Part shown: one piece after another, positions 24,723 through 31,842 of the stretch | Layout: each line of letters starts with the position of its first letter | Numbering within the stretch: position 1 is the first letter of the stretch | Assembly (NCBI RefSeq): GCF_001424545.1 | Contig: NZ_LMQL01000013.1 | Span: 1 to 64,000, forward strand | Length of the DNA stretch: 64,000 nucleotides | Reading direction: 5' to 3' | Source: Ramlibacter sp. Leaf400 | GTDB lineage: Bacteria > Pseudomonadota > Gammaproteobacteria > Burkholderiales > Burkholderiaceae_C | The notes under the pieces: generated by a model | The model's database searches: none | What the model was told of the DNA's origin: nothing | The model's input: the letters and a program-made list of their open reading frames with translations, nothing else | Position numbers and translations under genes: made by a program

Positions 24723-25610
24723 TCAGGGCACCGCTGCTGTAGGTCCCGCTCCGGACGGCGCGTAGGAAACCGGGGCCACGGCCAGGCCGGCCAGGCCGAT
24801 CAGCGCCGACGCGATGCCCTGGCGGAAGGAGGGGTGTTCGTGCACGTCGCCATGCCCCGCGCCTTCCACCAGCAGCAGCTGGCATTGCGGCAGCACCTTG
24901 CGGATCGCCTCGCTGTGATGGTGGCCGATCAGCTCGTCGCGGTCGCCGTGCACCAGCATCACCGGCCCCTTGCACTTGGCCACCAGGTCCGCGGTGGGCA
25001 GCGGGTAGCGCAGCACGCGGCTGGGCACCCACGGGTAGCGTTCGTCGGCCAGCGCGCGCATGCTGCTGTAAGGCGAGATCAGCAGCGTGAGGTCGGGCGG
25101 GCAGCCGGCCTCGCACAGCTCGGACGACAGGCCGGCGGCCAGCGCGGTGCCCAGCGACTGGCCCGAGACCACGATGCGGCGCCCTTCGTAAGCGGTGGCC
25201 ACTTCGTTCCACACCGCACGGACGTCGGCGCGCAATTGCGCCTCGCTCTCGATGCGGCCGGTGCTCTTGCCGTAGCCGCGGTAGTCCATCATGACCACGT
25301 CGAAGTTCAGCTCGCGGAAGGCGTCCAGGCCCACGAACCAGCGCCGCAGGTTGGCCGAGTTGCCGTGCAGGTAGAACACCACGCCGCGCGGGTCGGGCAG
25401 CTTGAGCTGCGCGACCGACAGGCGCGCGCCGGGCACTTCCACCGTGAACTCGCGCACGTCGGGGTCGGTGAAGAGGGGCTGGTCGGCCGGCAGGGGATCG
25501 GGCTCGAACAGCAGCCTTTCCTGGCGGAAGTAAAGCCAGGCGATGGCGGCGCCGTACAGCGCGGCGCCCAGCGCCGGGACGGCGATCAACGGTGCGTACA
25601 TCCTGCCCAT
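24723..25610 (-). CDS. Alpha/beta hydrolase, membrane-anchored
   Basis: Serine hydrolase of 295 residues with an N-terminal hydrophobic anchor (about 5-27). The oxyanion segment is LHGNSAN (81-87) and the nucleophile elbow GQSLG (Ser152), with the catalytic acid in HGDRDELI and His in GAGHGDVHEH. It resembles the YfhR/BEM46-like family. The start at 25610 (MGRMYAPLIAVP) begins just before the anchor, with GGAGG upstream. Substrate unknown. Confidence 0.85.
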   Translation of the reverse strand: MGRMYAPLIAVPALGAALYGAAIAWLYFRQERLLFEPDPLPADQPLFTDPDVREFTVEVPGARLSVAQLKLPDPRGVVFYLHGNSANLRRWFVGLDAFRELNFDVVMMDYRGYGKSTGRIESEAQLRADVRAVWNEVATAYEGRRIVVSGQSLGTALAAGLSSELCEAGCPPDLTLLISPYSSMRALADERYPWVPSRVLRYPLPTADLVAKCKGPVMLVHGDRDELIGHHHSEAIRKVLPQCQLLLVEGAGHGDVHEHPSFRQGIASALIGLAGLAVAPVSYAPSGAGPTAAVP

Positions 25611-25812
25611 GGCGCCTCCTCCCCTTGCGGACCCGAAGTCCCTGCGCGCTGCTGCGCGGTCGGTCGATGAAGTGCCATGGCGACTCCCTTCGCCGGCGTT
25701 TTCGAAAGCTTTGCCGGCTTGTTGCATGCCATGGTGCGCCCATGGGCATGCGCACCCGTGTCGGTGCCGTTTGGCCGATGGAGTAGGAAAACGGCCGGGC
25801 TTGGCGTGCGTT

Positions 25813-26541
25813 TCAGCGCCGGTACAGGGCGTTCAGGCGCGCGCGCTCCTGCGGGCCCAGGCGCAGGCCTTCGCGCAGGAAAGCCTCGAGGCCGCCGTAG
25901 TCCTGGTCGATCGCCTCGAAGGCGGCCTCCAGGAACCCGGGCTGCACGCCCCACAGCACCTTCGCCGCGCGAGGGTCGAGCGCACTCCAGAAGGAGGACG
26001 GGGGCTTGAGCCGCTCGTTGGTGAGCAGGTAGTCCTGCATCACCTCCTCGTGCGTCGCGCCCAGCGCATGCAGCACCAGCGCCGCGGCGAAGCCGGTGCG
26101 GTCCTTGCCCGCGGTGCAATGGAACACCGTCGGCGAATCGGATTCGAGCAGGTGGTTGAAGAACTCGGCGAAGCGGTGCGCGCTGGTGCGCACGAAGCCG
26201 CGGTAGGTGTCCTTCATGTGGGCGACCACGTCGGCCTCGGTCAGGCGGTGGCCGCTCTCGGTGAGGTCGGTGAGCACCTGCACGATGGTCGGCTCGATGG
26301 CCAGCGAGTGCACCTGCACCCCGGGCAGGCAGCAGGCCGCGGAAGCGCGCTCGTCGACCCCGCGGAAGTCCAGCACGCGGCCGATGCCCAGGGCCAGGAT
26401 CTGCGACGCGTCGTCCTCGTTCAGCGCGCCCAGGTGGTCGGAGCGGAACAGCACGTTGCGCCGCACCGGCACGCTGCGCACGTTGGCGGCGAGGTCGCGG
26501 AAGTTGGACGGATTGGCGAGCAGGGACGGGGCGGCGGACAT
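25813..26541 (-). CDS. Tyrosine-protein phosphatase, DSP/PTP-like (Y_phosphatase3 type)
   Basis: Phosphatase of about 242 residues with the P-loop HCTAGKDRTG at 141-150 (nucleophile Cys142, Arg148). The N-terminal segment NFRDLA and LFRSDHLGAL are typical of Y_phosphatase3 proteins, which include lipid (phosphoinositide-like) and protein tyrosine phosphatases. The start MSAAPSLLANPSNFRDL at 26541 is chosen by comparison with the family; an earlier ATG in frame would add a non-conserved leader. Monocistronic, flanked by spacers. Confidence 0.88.
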   Translation of the reverse strand: MSAAPSLLANPSNFRDLAANVRSVPVRRNVLFRSDHLGALNEDDASQILALGIGRVLDFRGVDERASAACCLPGVQVHSLAIEPTIVQVLTDLTESGHRLTEADVVAHMKDTYRGFVRTSAHRFAEFFNHLLESDSPTVFHCTAGKDRTGFAAALVLHALGATHEEVMQDYLLTNERLKPPSSFWSALDPRAAKVLWGVQPGFLEAAFEAIDQDYGGLEAFLREGLRLGPQERARLNALYRR

Positions 26542-26640
26542 TGGCCCCATTGTCGGGGACGCCGGGGTCGGGGCTGTCGCGGCGGCGCCCCGGAGGCCGC
26601 CCGGCACCACAGGATCGTGAAGCAAGCCTCGGTGGCCACG

Positions 26641-26664
26641 AAAAAGCCCGGCTGTGCCGGGCTT
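26641..26664 (-). terminator. Rho-independent terminator
   Basis: Stem AAGCCCGGC / GCCGGGCTT with TGT loop and a five-T run on the minus strand. It ends transcripts from the small gene at 26729 before the phosphatase gene. Confidence 0.8.
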
Positions 26665-26665
26665 C

Positions 26666-26693
26666 CTGATCCCCGCCTTCGCGGGGATGACGG
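26666..26693 (+). repeat. REP-like hairpin repeat, copy 5
   Basis: CTGATCCCCGCC followed by GCGGGGATGACGGG, adjoining the terminator at 26641-26664. Confidence 0.8.
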
Positions 26694-26701
26694 GTCAAGC
26701 G

Positions 26702-26725
26702 CGATCCCCGCCTGCGCGGGGTTGG
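26702..26725 (+). repeat. REP-like hairpin repeat, copy 6 (degenerate)
   Basis: CGATCCCCGCC followed by GCGGGGTTGGC, only nine bases after copy 5 in the same orientation; it looks like a decayed duplicate. Confidence 0.7.
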
Positions 26726-26728
26726 CGA

Positions 26729-26932
26729 TCACTTGCTCTTGCTGCCCTTGGGGGTGCTCATGGGGCGGTCGGCCGGCGCCTTGGCCTTGGGGCTGCTCAT
26801 CTTGGCGCCCTTGCCGCCGGCCTCGGCGCGGCCGGCCATGCTGCCGGTGTTGGCCTGGCCGCGGCTGCCCCGGCTGCCGCTGCTTCCAGGGCTCTTGCTG
26901 CCGCTCATCCTGGGGGACTTCGAAGATGCCAT
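26729..26932 (-). CDS. Small basic Lys/Ser/Gly-rich protein
   Basis: Predicted protein of 67 residues (MASSKSPRMSGSKSPG...) strongly basic and rich in Ser, Lys, Gly, Pro and Ala, with repeated SKSP/SPK-type motifs reminiscent of disordered nucleic-acid-binding tails. The ATG at 26932 follows AGGAGC. Two-box promoter motif 26983-27040 lies upstream and a terminator plus REP repeats lie downstream, giving it a complete transcription unit. Function unknown. Confidence 0.6.
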   Translation of the reverse strand: MASSKSPRMSGSKSPGSSGSRGSRGQANTGSMAGRAEAGGKGAKMSSPKAKAPADRPMSTPKGSKSK

Positions 26933-26982
26933 AGCTTGCTCCTGGTCGTGCGCCCGGCGCACCGCGCGTGCGGGCGTGGGCT

Positions 26983-27040
26983 GACTCTAGGTGCGCTTGC
27001 GCGGTCGTCTGTCGGTGCGGGGAAAGCCGGCCTGTAGGAC
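26983..27040 (-). promoter_or_regulatory. GTCCTACAG-N40-CCTAGAGTC promoter motif for the small basic protein
   Basis: On the minus strand GTCCTACAG (27032-27040), then CCGACAG, then CCTAGAGTC (26983-26991). Spacing between outer boxes is exactly 40, as at 21755-21813. Confidence 0.6.
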
Positions 27041-27120
27041 AACGCGGGACCGCGTCCCGCCGACCGCCGCCCGGGCCGCTGCGGCGCTCAGCCGGCGCGA
27101 GGCCTGCTAAGGTGCGCGCC

Positions 27121-27954
27121 ATGCAACGCCGCACCCTTTCCACCCTGCTGCTCGCCCTGTGCCTGGGCGCCGGCGCCCGGGCGCAATCCGGCGAGGAAGT
27201 GCCCTTCATCACCTCCCCCGACAACGTCACCCTCGAGATGCTGCGCCTGGCCGGCGTCGGCCCCCGGGACCACGTGATCGACCTCGGCTCCGGCGACGGC
27301 CGCATCGTCATCACGGCGGCGCGGCGCTTCGGCGCCAGCGGCCTGGGCGTGGAGATCGTGCCGCAGCTGGTCGAGTCCAGCCGCCGCTCGGCCCAGGAGG
27401 CCGGCGTGGCGGACCGCGTGAAGTTCGCCGAGCAGGACCTGTTCAAGACCGACCTGGCGCCCGCCACCGTGGTCACCATGTACCTGCTGCCCGAGGTGAA
27501 CATGCAGCTGCGCCCGGCCCTGCTGGCGCTCAAGCCCGGCACCCGCGTGGTGTCGCACGACTGGGACCTGGGCGACTGGAAGCCCGACCGCACTTCGGTG
27601 CTGGAGGTGCCGGACAAGAAGGTCGGCCTGGTCAAGACCAGCCAGGTGCACCTGTGGACGGTGCCGGCGCAGGTCCAGGGCCTGTGGTGCGGCACCGGTC
27701 CGCTGCGCGACTTCAGCCTGCGGCTGACGCAGAAGCACCAGGCGGTGGAAGGCGAGCTGCTGCGCAAGGGCCGCAGCCGCACCATCGCCGGCACCATGGA
27801 AGGCAACGTGCTGCGCACGCAGTCCACCCGCGTGGGCGCGCTGGTGCTGGAAAAGCAGGGCGACGAGCTGACGGTGAAGGAGGGCGATGGCCCGCTCGCC
27901 CTGGCGCGCGGCACCGCGTTCCGGCGCGGCGAAGGCGAGGCCTGCACCGGCTGA
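27121..27954 (+). CDS. Exported class I SAM-methyltransferase-like protein
   Basis: Protein of 277 residues with an N-terminal Sec signal peptide (about 1-22, ending ARAQ) followed by a Rossmann methyltransferase fold. The SAM motif VIDLGSGDGR is at 52-61 and the acidic residue VEIV follows on strand 2. The C-terminal third (about 180-277) is a separate beta-rich region. If the signal is functional the protein would sit in the periplasm, where SAM is not known to be available, so the role is puzzling; SAM-independent binding or cytosolic retention are alternatives. Followed 30 bases later by a DMT permease. Confidence 0.75.
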   Translation: MQRRTLSTLLLALCLGAGARAQSGEEVPFITSPDNVTLEMLRLAGVGPRDHVIDLGSGDGRIVITAARRFGASGLGVEIVPQLVESSRRSAQEAGVADRVKFAEQDLFKTDLAPATVVTMYLLPEVNMQLRPALLALKPGTRVVSHDWDLGDWKPDRTSVLEVPDKKVGLVKTSQVHLWTVPAQVQGLWCGTGPLRDFSLRLTQKHQAVEGELLRKGRSRTIAGTMEGNVLRTQSTRVGALVLEKQGDELTVKEGDGPLALARGTAFRRGEGEACTG

Positions 27955-27984
27955 GCCAGGCGGCCGCCGCGGCGACAATGCCGC

Positions 27985-28908
27985 GTGAGCACGACCGCCG
28001 CCGCCCTGCCCTGGCTCTGGATCCCGATCGTCCTGTGGGCGGCGCTGGCGCAGACCGCGCGCAACGCGGCCCAGCGCTCGCTGGTCGCGCAGGCCGGCAC
28101 GCTGGGCGCGACCCTGGCGCGTTTCCTCTACGGCCTGCCGTTCGCCGCCGCCTGGGTGCTGCTGCTGCACGCGCTGCCGGGCACCGCCTCGCCGGTGCCG
28201 CACTTCACCCTGGGCTGGGCCGGCTGGCTGCTGCTGGGGGCGGTGAGCCAGCTGGCCGCCACCGCCTTCCTGCTGGCCGCGATGAAGCAGCGCAGCTTCG
28301 TCGTCGGCGTGGCCTTCTCCAAGACCGACGCGCTGCAGGTCGCGCTGTTCGCCACTCTGTTCCTGCGCGAACTGCCGGGCTGGGCCACGCTGCTGGCGAT
28401 CGGCCTGGCCACGGCCGGCGTGGTGCTGCTGTCGATGCCGGTGAAGGGATCGGCGGCGGTCGACTGGACCGGCGGCGCGGCGCTCTGGGGCCTGGCCTCG
28501 GGCGCGGGCTTCGCGCTGTCCGCGGTGGGTTACCGCGGCGCGGCCCTGGCCTTGCCGGAAGCTTCACCCTGGATGGCGGGAGCCTGGGGCGTGCTGTGCG
28601 CGCAGGCGGTGCAGACGCTGCTGCTCGGCGGCTGGCTGGCCTGGCGCTCGCGCGAGTCGCTGCGCGCCATCGTGTCGGCCTGGCGCGTGTCCACCGCAGC
28701 GGGCGCGATGGGGGCGCTGGCGTCGATCGGCTGGTTCACCGCCTTCGCGTTGACCACCGCGGCCAACGTGCGCACGCTGGGTCTGGCCGAGGTGGTGTTC
28801 AGCTACCTGGTGTCGCACCGCTTCCTGCGGGAGAAGCTCGCGCCGCGGGAAAGCCTGGGGCTCGCGCTGGTGGTCGCGGGGCTGCTGGCGATGTTCGCTA
28901 CGTTGTGA
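27985..28908 (+). CDS. EamA-family (DMT) membrane transporter
   Basis: Inner-membrane protein of 307 residues with about ten helices in two EamA halves, starting with GTG at 27985. Segments VAFSKTDALQVALFATLFL and LAEVVFSYLVSHRFLREK are typical of the family, which exports small metabolites. It lies 30 bases downstream of the exported methyltransferase-like gene and just before the second palindromic element. Substrate unknown. Confidence 0.88.
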   Translation: MSTTAAALPWLWIPIVLWAALAQTARNAAQRSLVAQAGTLGATLARFLYGLPFAAAWVLLLHALPGTASPVPHFTLGWAGWLLLGAVSQLAATAFLLAAMKQRSFVVGVAFSKTDALQVALFATLFLRELPGWATLLAIGLATAGVVLLSMPVKGSAAVDWTGGAALWGLASGAGFALSAVGYRGAALALPEASPWMAGAWGVLCAQAVQTLLLGGWLAWRSRESLRAIVSAWRVSTAAGAMGALASIGWFTAFALTTAANVRTLGLAEVVFSYLVSHRFLREKLAPRESLGLALVVAGLLAMFATL

Positions 28909-28911
28909 AAG

Positions 28912-29035
28912 GGGGAGGACAGAACACAGAGGCACAGAGGCACAGAGGGAAGACAGAAATCTTTTGAAGGGAGGCCCTTCTCAATTTTTTTTCTTCCCCC
29001 TCTGTGCCTCTGTGCCTCTGTGTTCTGTCCCCTCG
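28912..29035. repeat. Palindromic dispersed element, copy B (MITE-like)
   Basis: Inverted arms of about 38 bases (28912-28951 and 28996-29035) made of GACAGAACACAGAGGCAC and AGGCACAGAGG units, with a short centre resembling that of copy A at 19109-19205. It lies between an EamA gene and the next gene. No open frame of interest inside. Confidence 0.85.
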
Positions 29036-29105
29036 GCGCCAATCCCAACAGCCGGGCTGCCGGCCGGCGGCGGCGCGTCCACGCCCCACGACAGCGGTCG
29101 GCGGG

Positions 29106-29142
29106 CTCCTACAGCTTCAGCCGTCGGCCTGAAAAACACTGG
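29106..29142 (+). promoter_or_regulatory. Near match to the two-box motif, 18-base spacing
   Basis: CTCCTACAG (29106-29114), 18 bases, then AAAACACTGG (29133-29142), 24 bases before the GTG of the small membrane protein. First box differs by one base from GTCCTACAG; the second keeps the terminal CTGG. Confidence 0.4.
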
Positions 29143-29166
29143 CTAGCCGTCCGCGCGGCTCGCATC

Positions 29167-29490
29167 GTGCAAGAACCTCAATTCCGCACCCTCCTGTACC
29201 GGTACTTCTTCTTCGGCTGGCTGTTCAAGGACGTCACCCGCGGCACCCTGTTCGAGCGCGCGGCCGCCTGGCGCCACAACCGCGAACAGGCCCGCTGGCT
29301 GCCGCTCTACCTGCGCCGTTGGATGTGGTGGGGGCTGTTCTGCTACGGCCTGGGCGGCGTGGTGGAGATCCTGCTGGAATCGCCGGTGCTGTCCATGCTG
29401 TTCTACGTGCCCAGCGCCCTCAGCGTGCCGATCGCCGCGGTGACCTTGGCGGCCTGGATCGGCCTGAAGGCCCTGCCCGGGCCGCTGTGA
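29167..29490 (+). CDS. Small membrane protein, function unknown
   Basis: Protein of about 107 residues with two or three hydrophobic segments (WMWWGLFCYGLGGVVEIL; MLFYVPSALSVPIAAVTLAAW). The frame is open further upstream, but the GTG at 29167 begins the plausible sequence QEPQFRTLLYRYFFFGW; upstream codons run toward the palindromic element. No family recognised. Preceded by a near match to the two-box motif and followed by a strong hairpin. Confidence 0.6.
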   Translation: MQEPQFRTLLYRYFFFGWLFKDVTRGTLFERAAAWRHNREQARWLPLYLRRWMWWGLFCYGLGGVVEILLESPVLSMLFYVPSALSVPIAAVTLAAWIGLKALPGPL

Positions 29491-29494
29491 AAAC

Positions 29495-29519
29495 GCCGCC
29501 GCGCGTTGCACGCGGCGGC
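29495..29519. terminator. GC-rich hairpin between convergent genes
   Basis: Stem GCCGCCGCG / CGCGGCGGC with a seven-base loop, four bases after the stop of the small membrane protein and nine before the end of the RcnB-like gene. No T-run, so a weak or bidirectional terminator. Confidence 0.6.
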
Positions 29520-29527
29520 TTCGGGCA

Positions 29528-30055
29528 TCAGAGCCTGCTCAGGTCGGTGACCGCGTCGACCACCATCGAGGTGCCCACCGCGATCAGCAGGATGTCGGCC
29601 GCGACCCGCACGTACTTGTGGCCCACGGGCGCCGGCGGCAGCTGCACCAGCACCGGCTGCGGCACCGGGTAGTAGACGACCGCCGTCGGCAGCGGCTGGC
29701 CCACGTGGTACTTCTTGGCATGCCCCGGGGGCATGCAGCCGTTGTTCTTCTTGGCCAGGCCGGGCGGGCAGCCCTTGGCGCCGCCGTAATGCTCGACGTA
29801 GTACACGCGCACGGCACGGCGGTCGTCATCGTCGAAGTAGCGGCCGACGCGCGCCTCGCGGTGCTCCTTCTTGTGCTTGTGCTTGTGGGCGTGCTTGCCA
29901 CCGTGATCGTCGTCGTGGTCCTTGCCCTTGTGCTTGTGCCCGCCACCACCGCCGGCCCAGTCGGGCTTCTCCGCCATGGCGGCCGGGCTGCCGAAGCCCA
30001 GGGCCAGGGCCGTCAGCAGGCCCATGCACAGAACCTTGTTGTTGCGTTGTTTCAT
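29528..30055 (-). CDS. His-rich RcnB-like periplasmic protein
   Basis: Protein of 175 residues with a Sec signal peptide (about 1-27, ending AMAE), then a His/Lys/Asp-rich stretch (HKHKGKDHDDDHGGKHAHKHK) likely to bind metal ions, a middle part GCPPGLAKKNNGCMPPGHAKK, and a C-terminal hydrophobic stretch around ILLIAVGTSMVVDAV. This fits the RcnB family, which modulates nickel/cobalt efflux in enterobacteria. No efflux pump is adjacent. Start at 30055 (MKQRNNKVLC) matches the signal peptide and follows GGAGG. Confidence 0.8.
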   Translation of the reverse strand: MKQRNNKVLCMGLLTALALGFGSPAAMAEKPDWAGGGGGHKHKGKDHDDDHGGKHAHKHKHKKEHREARVGRYFDDDDRRAVRVYYVEHYGGAKGCPPGLAKKNNGCMPPGHAKKYHVGQPLPTAVVYYPVPQPVLVQLPPAPVGHKYVRVAADILLIAVGTSMVVDAVTDLSRL

Positions 30056-30173
30056 CGCTTCCTCCAGGGGATGGGAACCTCCCAACGCGACTGTGGCCCG
30101 TCAGTGGACCCGCTGAGCAACGCGACGGCAAAAATTTGTGAGCAAAAGCAGCACAAATGCCGCTAAAACGCGC

Positions 30174-31727
30174 CTAAACGGCGGCCAGGGCGGGGGCTAC
30201 AGCCGTCCGGGTCAGGCCCAGGCGCTCCGGCGAAACGTACTGCTGGCGGTAGGTCTCGAACGGCATGGAGTCGCGCGCCTCGATGTCGCGCTGCTCCTGC
30301 ATCGACTGCTGGCTCAGCGCGTCGAAGCGTGCCTGCTGCGCGGTGCTGAACGGCAGCGACAGCAGCTTCTGGTGCGTCTGCACCGACTGCGCGCGGGTGA
30401 ACGCGGTGAAGGAATTGCCGTGGTCGCGACCCATCACTTCGAGCACGCGGGCCGAGGGCAGCATGGTCGGCGCGTCCAGCATGGAGCGGGCGGCGCGCAC
30501 CGCATCGCCGTGGTCGCTGGTGCCGTGCACGGCGTCCAGCGCGGCGGCGGCCGGACCGAAGGCGTCGAGCAGCTCGGCGCCCCATTCGGCCAGCGCGATG
30601 TCGCCGCGGCCGCGCTCCAGGCGCAGGCCGGGCTGGCGGCCGAAAGCGGCGGTGCGGTGCTGGTTGCGCCCGATCTGCGCGATCTCGGCCGGCGTGTCCG
30701 GCGGGCTGTCGGCCAGCAGGCAGTGAAGCAGGAAGACGTCCAGGAAGCGCAGCGTGGTCGCCTTGATGCCCACGGGCACGAAGGGGTCCAGGTCGAGCAG
30801 CCGCACCTCGACGTATTCGACGCCGCGGTCGCGCAGCGCATGCAGCGGCCGCTCGCCGGGCAGGATCACGCGCTTGGGACGGATGGTCCCGTAGAACTCG
30901 TTCTCGATCTGCAGCAGGCTGGTGGCCAGCTGGTTGTATTCGCCGCCCGGGTTGACGATGCCGATGGCCTCGTACGCCGGATACGGCCGGGTCAGCGCCT
31001 CCTGCAGCGAGGCCGCGTAGCCGTCCAGCCCGTTGTAGCTGACGGCCAGGCTGGCCTGCGCATCGCTCTGGTAACCCAGGCGGCCCATGCGCAGCGAAGT
31101 CCCGTAGGGCATGTACATGGTGCCCTCGCCCAGCGGCTGCAGGTCGTGCTGGCGGCCGGCCACGAAGGACGAACATACGGCCGGCGACGCGCCGAACAGG
31201 TACAGCAGCAGGAAGGCGTGGCGGCGGAAGTTGCGGATGAGCGCGAAGTACTGGTCGCTGCCCACGCCCGGCATCGACCAGTTGTAGTGGATGCCCGAGA
31301 TGGTCTGCATGCGCCGGCCGTAGCGGTGCGCCAGGCCCATGCGGTAGACGCTCTTGGCGCGCCCGACGTTGGACGAGCCGTAGCGCCCGATCGGGATGGT
31401 TTCGTCGGCCGGCAGGTTGCACGGCATGCTGGACACCCACAGCATCTCGTCGCCGAGCGCGCGCACCGTGTACTGGTGGATGCGCAGCAGCTCCTCCAGG
31501 CAGGTCTCGGGCGTGGCGTGCACGCCGGTGATCAGCTCCAGCTGGGATTCGCTGTAGTCGGTGGTGATGTTCGGGTGCGTCAGGGCCGAGCCCAGCGCGG
31601 CCGGATGCGGGGTGAGCGCCAGCGCGCCGGTGGCGGCCGCCCGCAGGCTTTCCTTCTCGATGCCGCGCCGGATGCCCCGGAGCCGCTCGGTGGCGATCTG
31701 GTTCAGGGCGTCTTGCAGTCGGCTCAT
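30174..31727 (-). CDS. gshA: Glutamate-cysteine ligase
   Basis: Enzyme of 517 residues, of the gamma-proteobacterial class I type, making gamma-glutamylcysteine, the first step of glutathione synthesis. Recognisable blocks are GIEKESLR near residue 22, TDYSESQLELIT near 57, GIHYNWSMP and EVRLLDLDPFVP. Length is that of E. coli GshA. The ATG at 31727 is at the usual distance from the first motif. gshB is not adjacent. The spacer to the pseudokinase gene is 115 bases. Confidence 0.95.
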   Translation of the reverse strand: MSRLQDALNQIATERLRGIRRGIEKESLRAAATGALALTPHPAALGSALTHPNITTDYSESQLELITGVHATPETCLEELLRIHQYTVRALGDEMLWVSSMPCNLPADETIPIGRYGSSNVGRAKSVYRMGLAHRYGRRMQTISGIHYNWSMPGVGSDQYFALIRNFRRHAFLLLYLFGASPAVCSSFVAGRQHDLQPLGEGTMYMPYGTSLRMGRLGYQSDAQASLAVSYNGLDGYAASLQEALTRPYPAYEAIGIVNPGGEYNQLATSLLQIENEFYGTIRPKRVILPGERPLHALRDRGVEYVEVRLLDLDPFVPVGIKATTLRFLDVFLLHCLLADSPPDTPAEIAQIGRNQHRTAAFGRQPGLRLERGRGDIALAEWGAELLDAFGPAAAALDAVHGTSDHGDAVRAARSMLDAPTMLPSARVLEVMGRDHGNSFTAFTRAQSVQTHQKLLSLPFSTAQQARFDALSQQSMQEQRDIEARDSMPFETYRQQYVSPERLGLTRTAVAPALAAV

Positions 31728-31842
31728 GGAAATCGGTCTTGCCCTCGGGAACAGGGCGCCGACGGTAACACCTTTGGGCAAAGCCTGCAGCGCGCCGGGA
31801 ATCGCGGTTTCGGGGTAGGGCAGCCCATGCGTGGGCCCTCGA

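Noticed and set aside
22345..24765. 806-codon plus-strand frame opposite the second antiporter
   Set aside because: Shadow of the CPA2 gene; the translation is low-complexity Gln/His/Arg without domain structure.
19109..29035. Possible CRISPR-like array from the repeated GAGGCACAGAG units
   Set aside because: Units are directly adjacent inside inverted arms with no spacers of uniform length and no cas genes.
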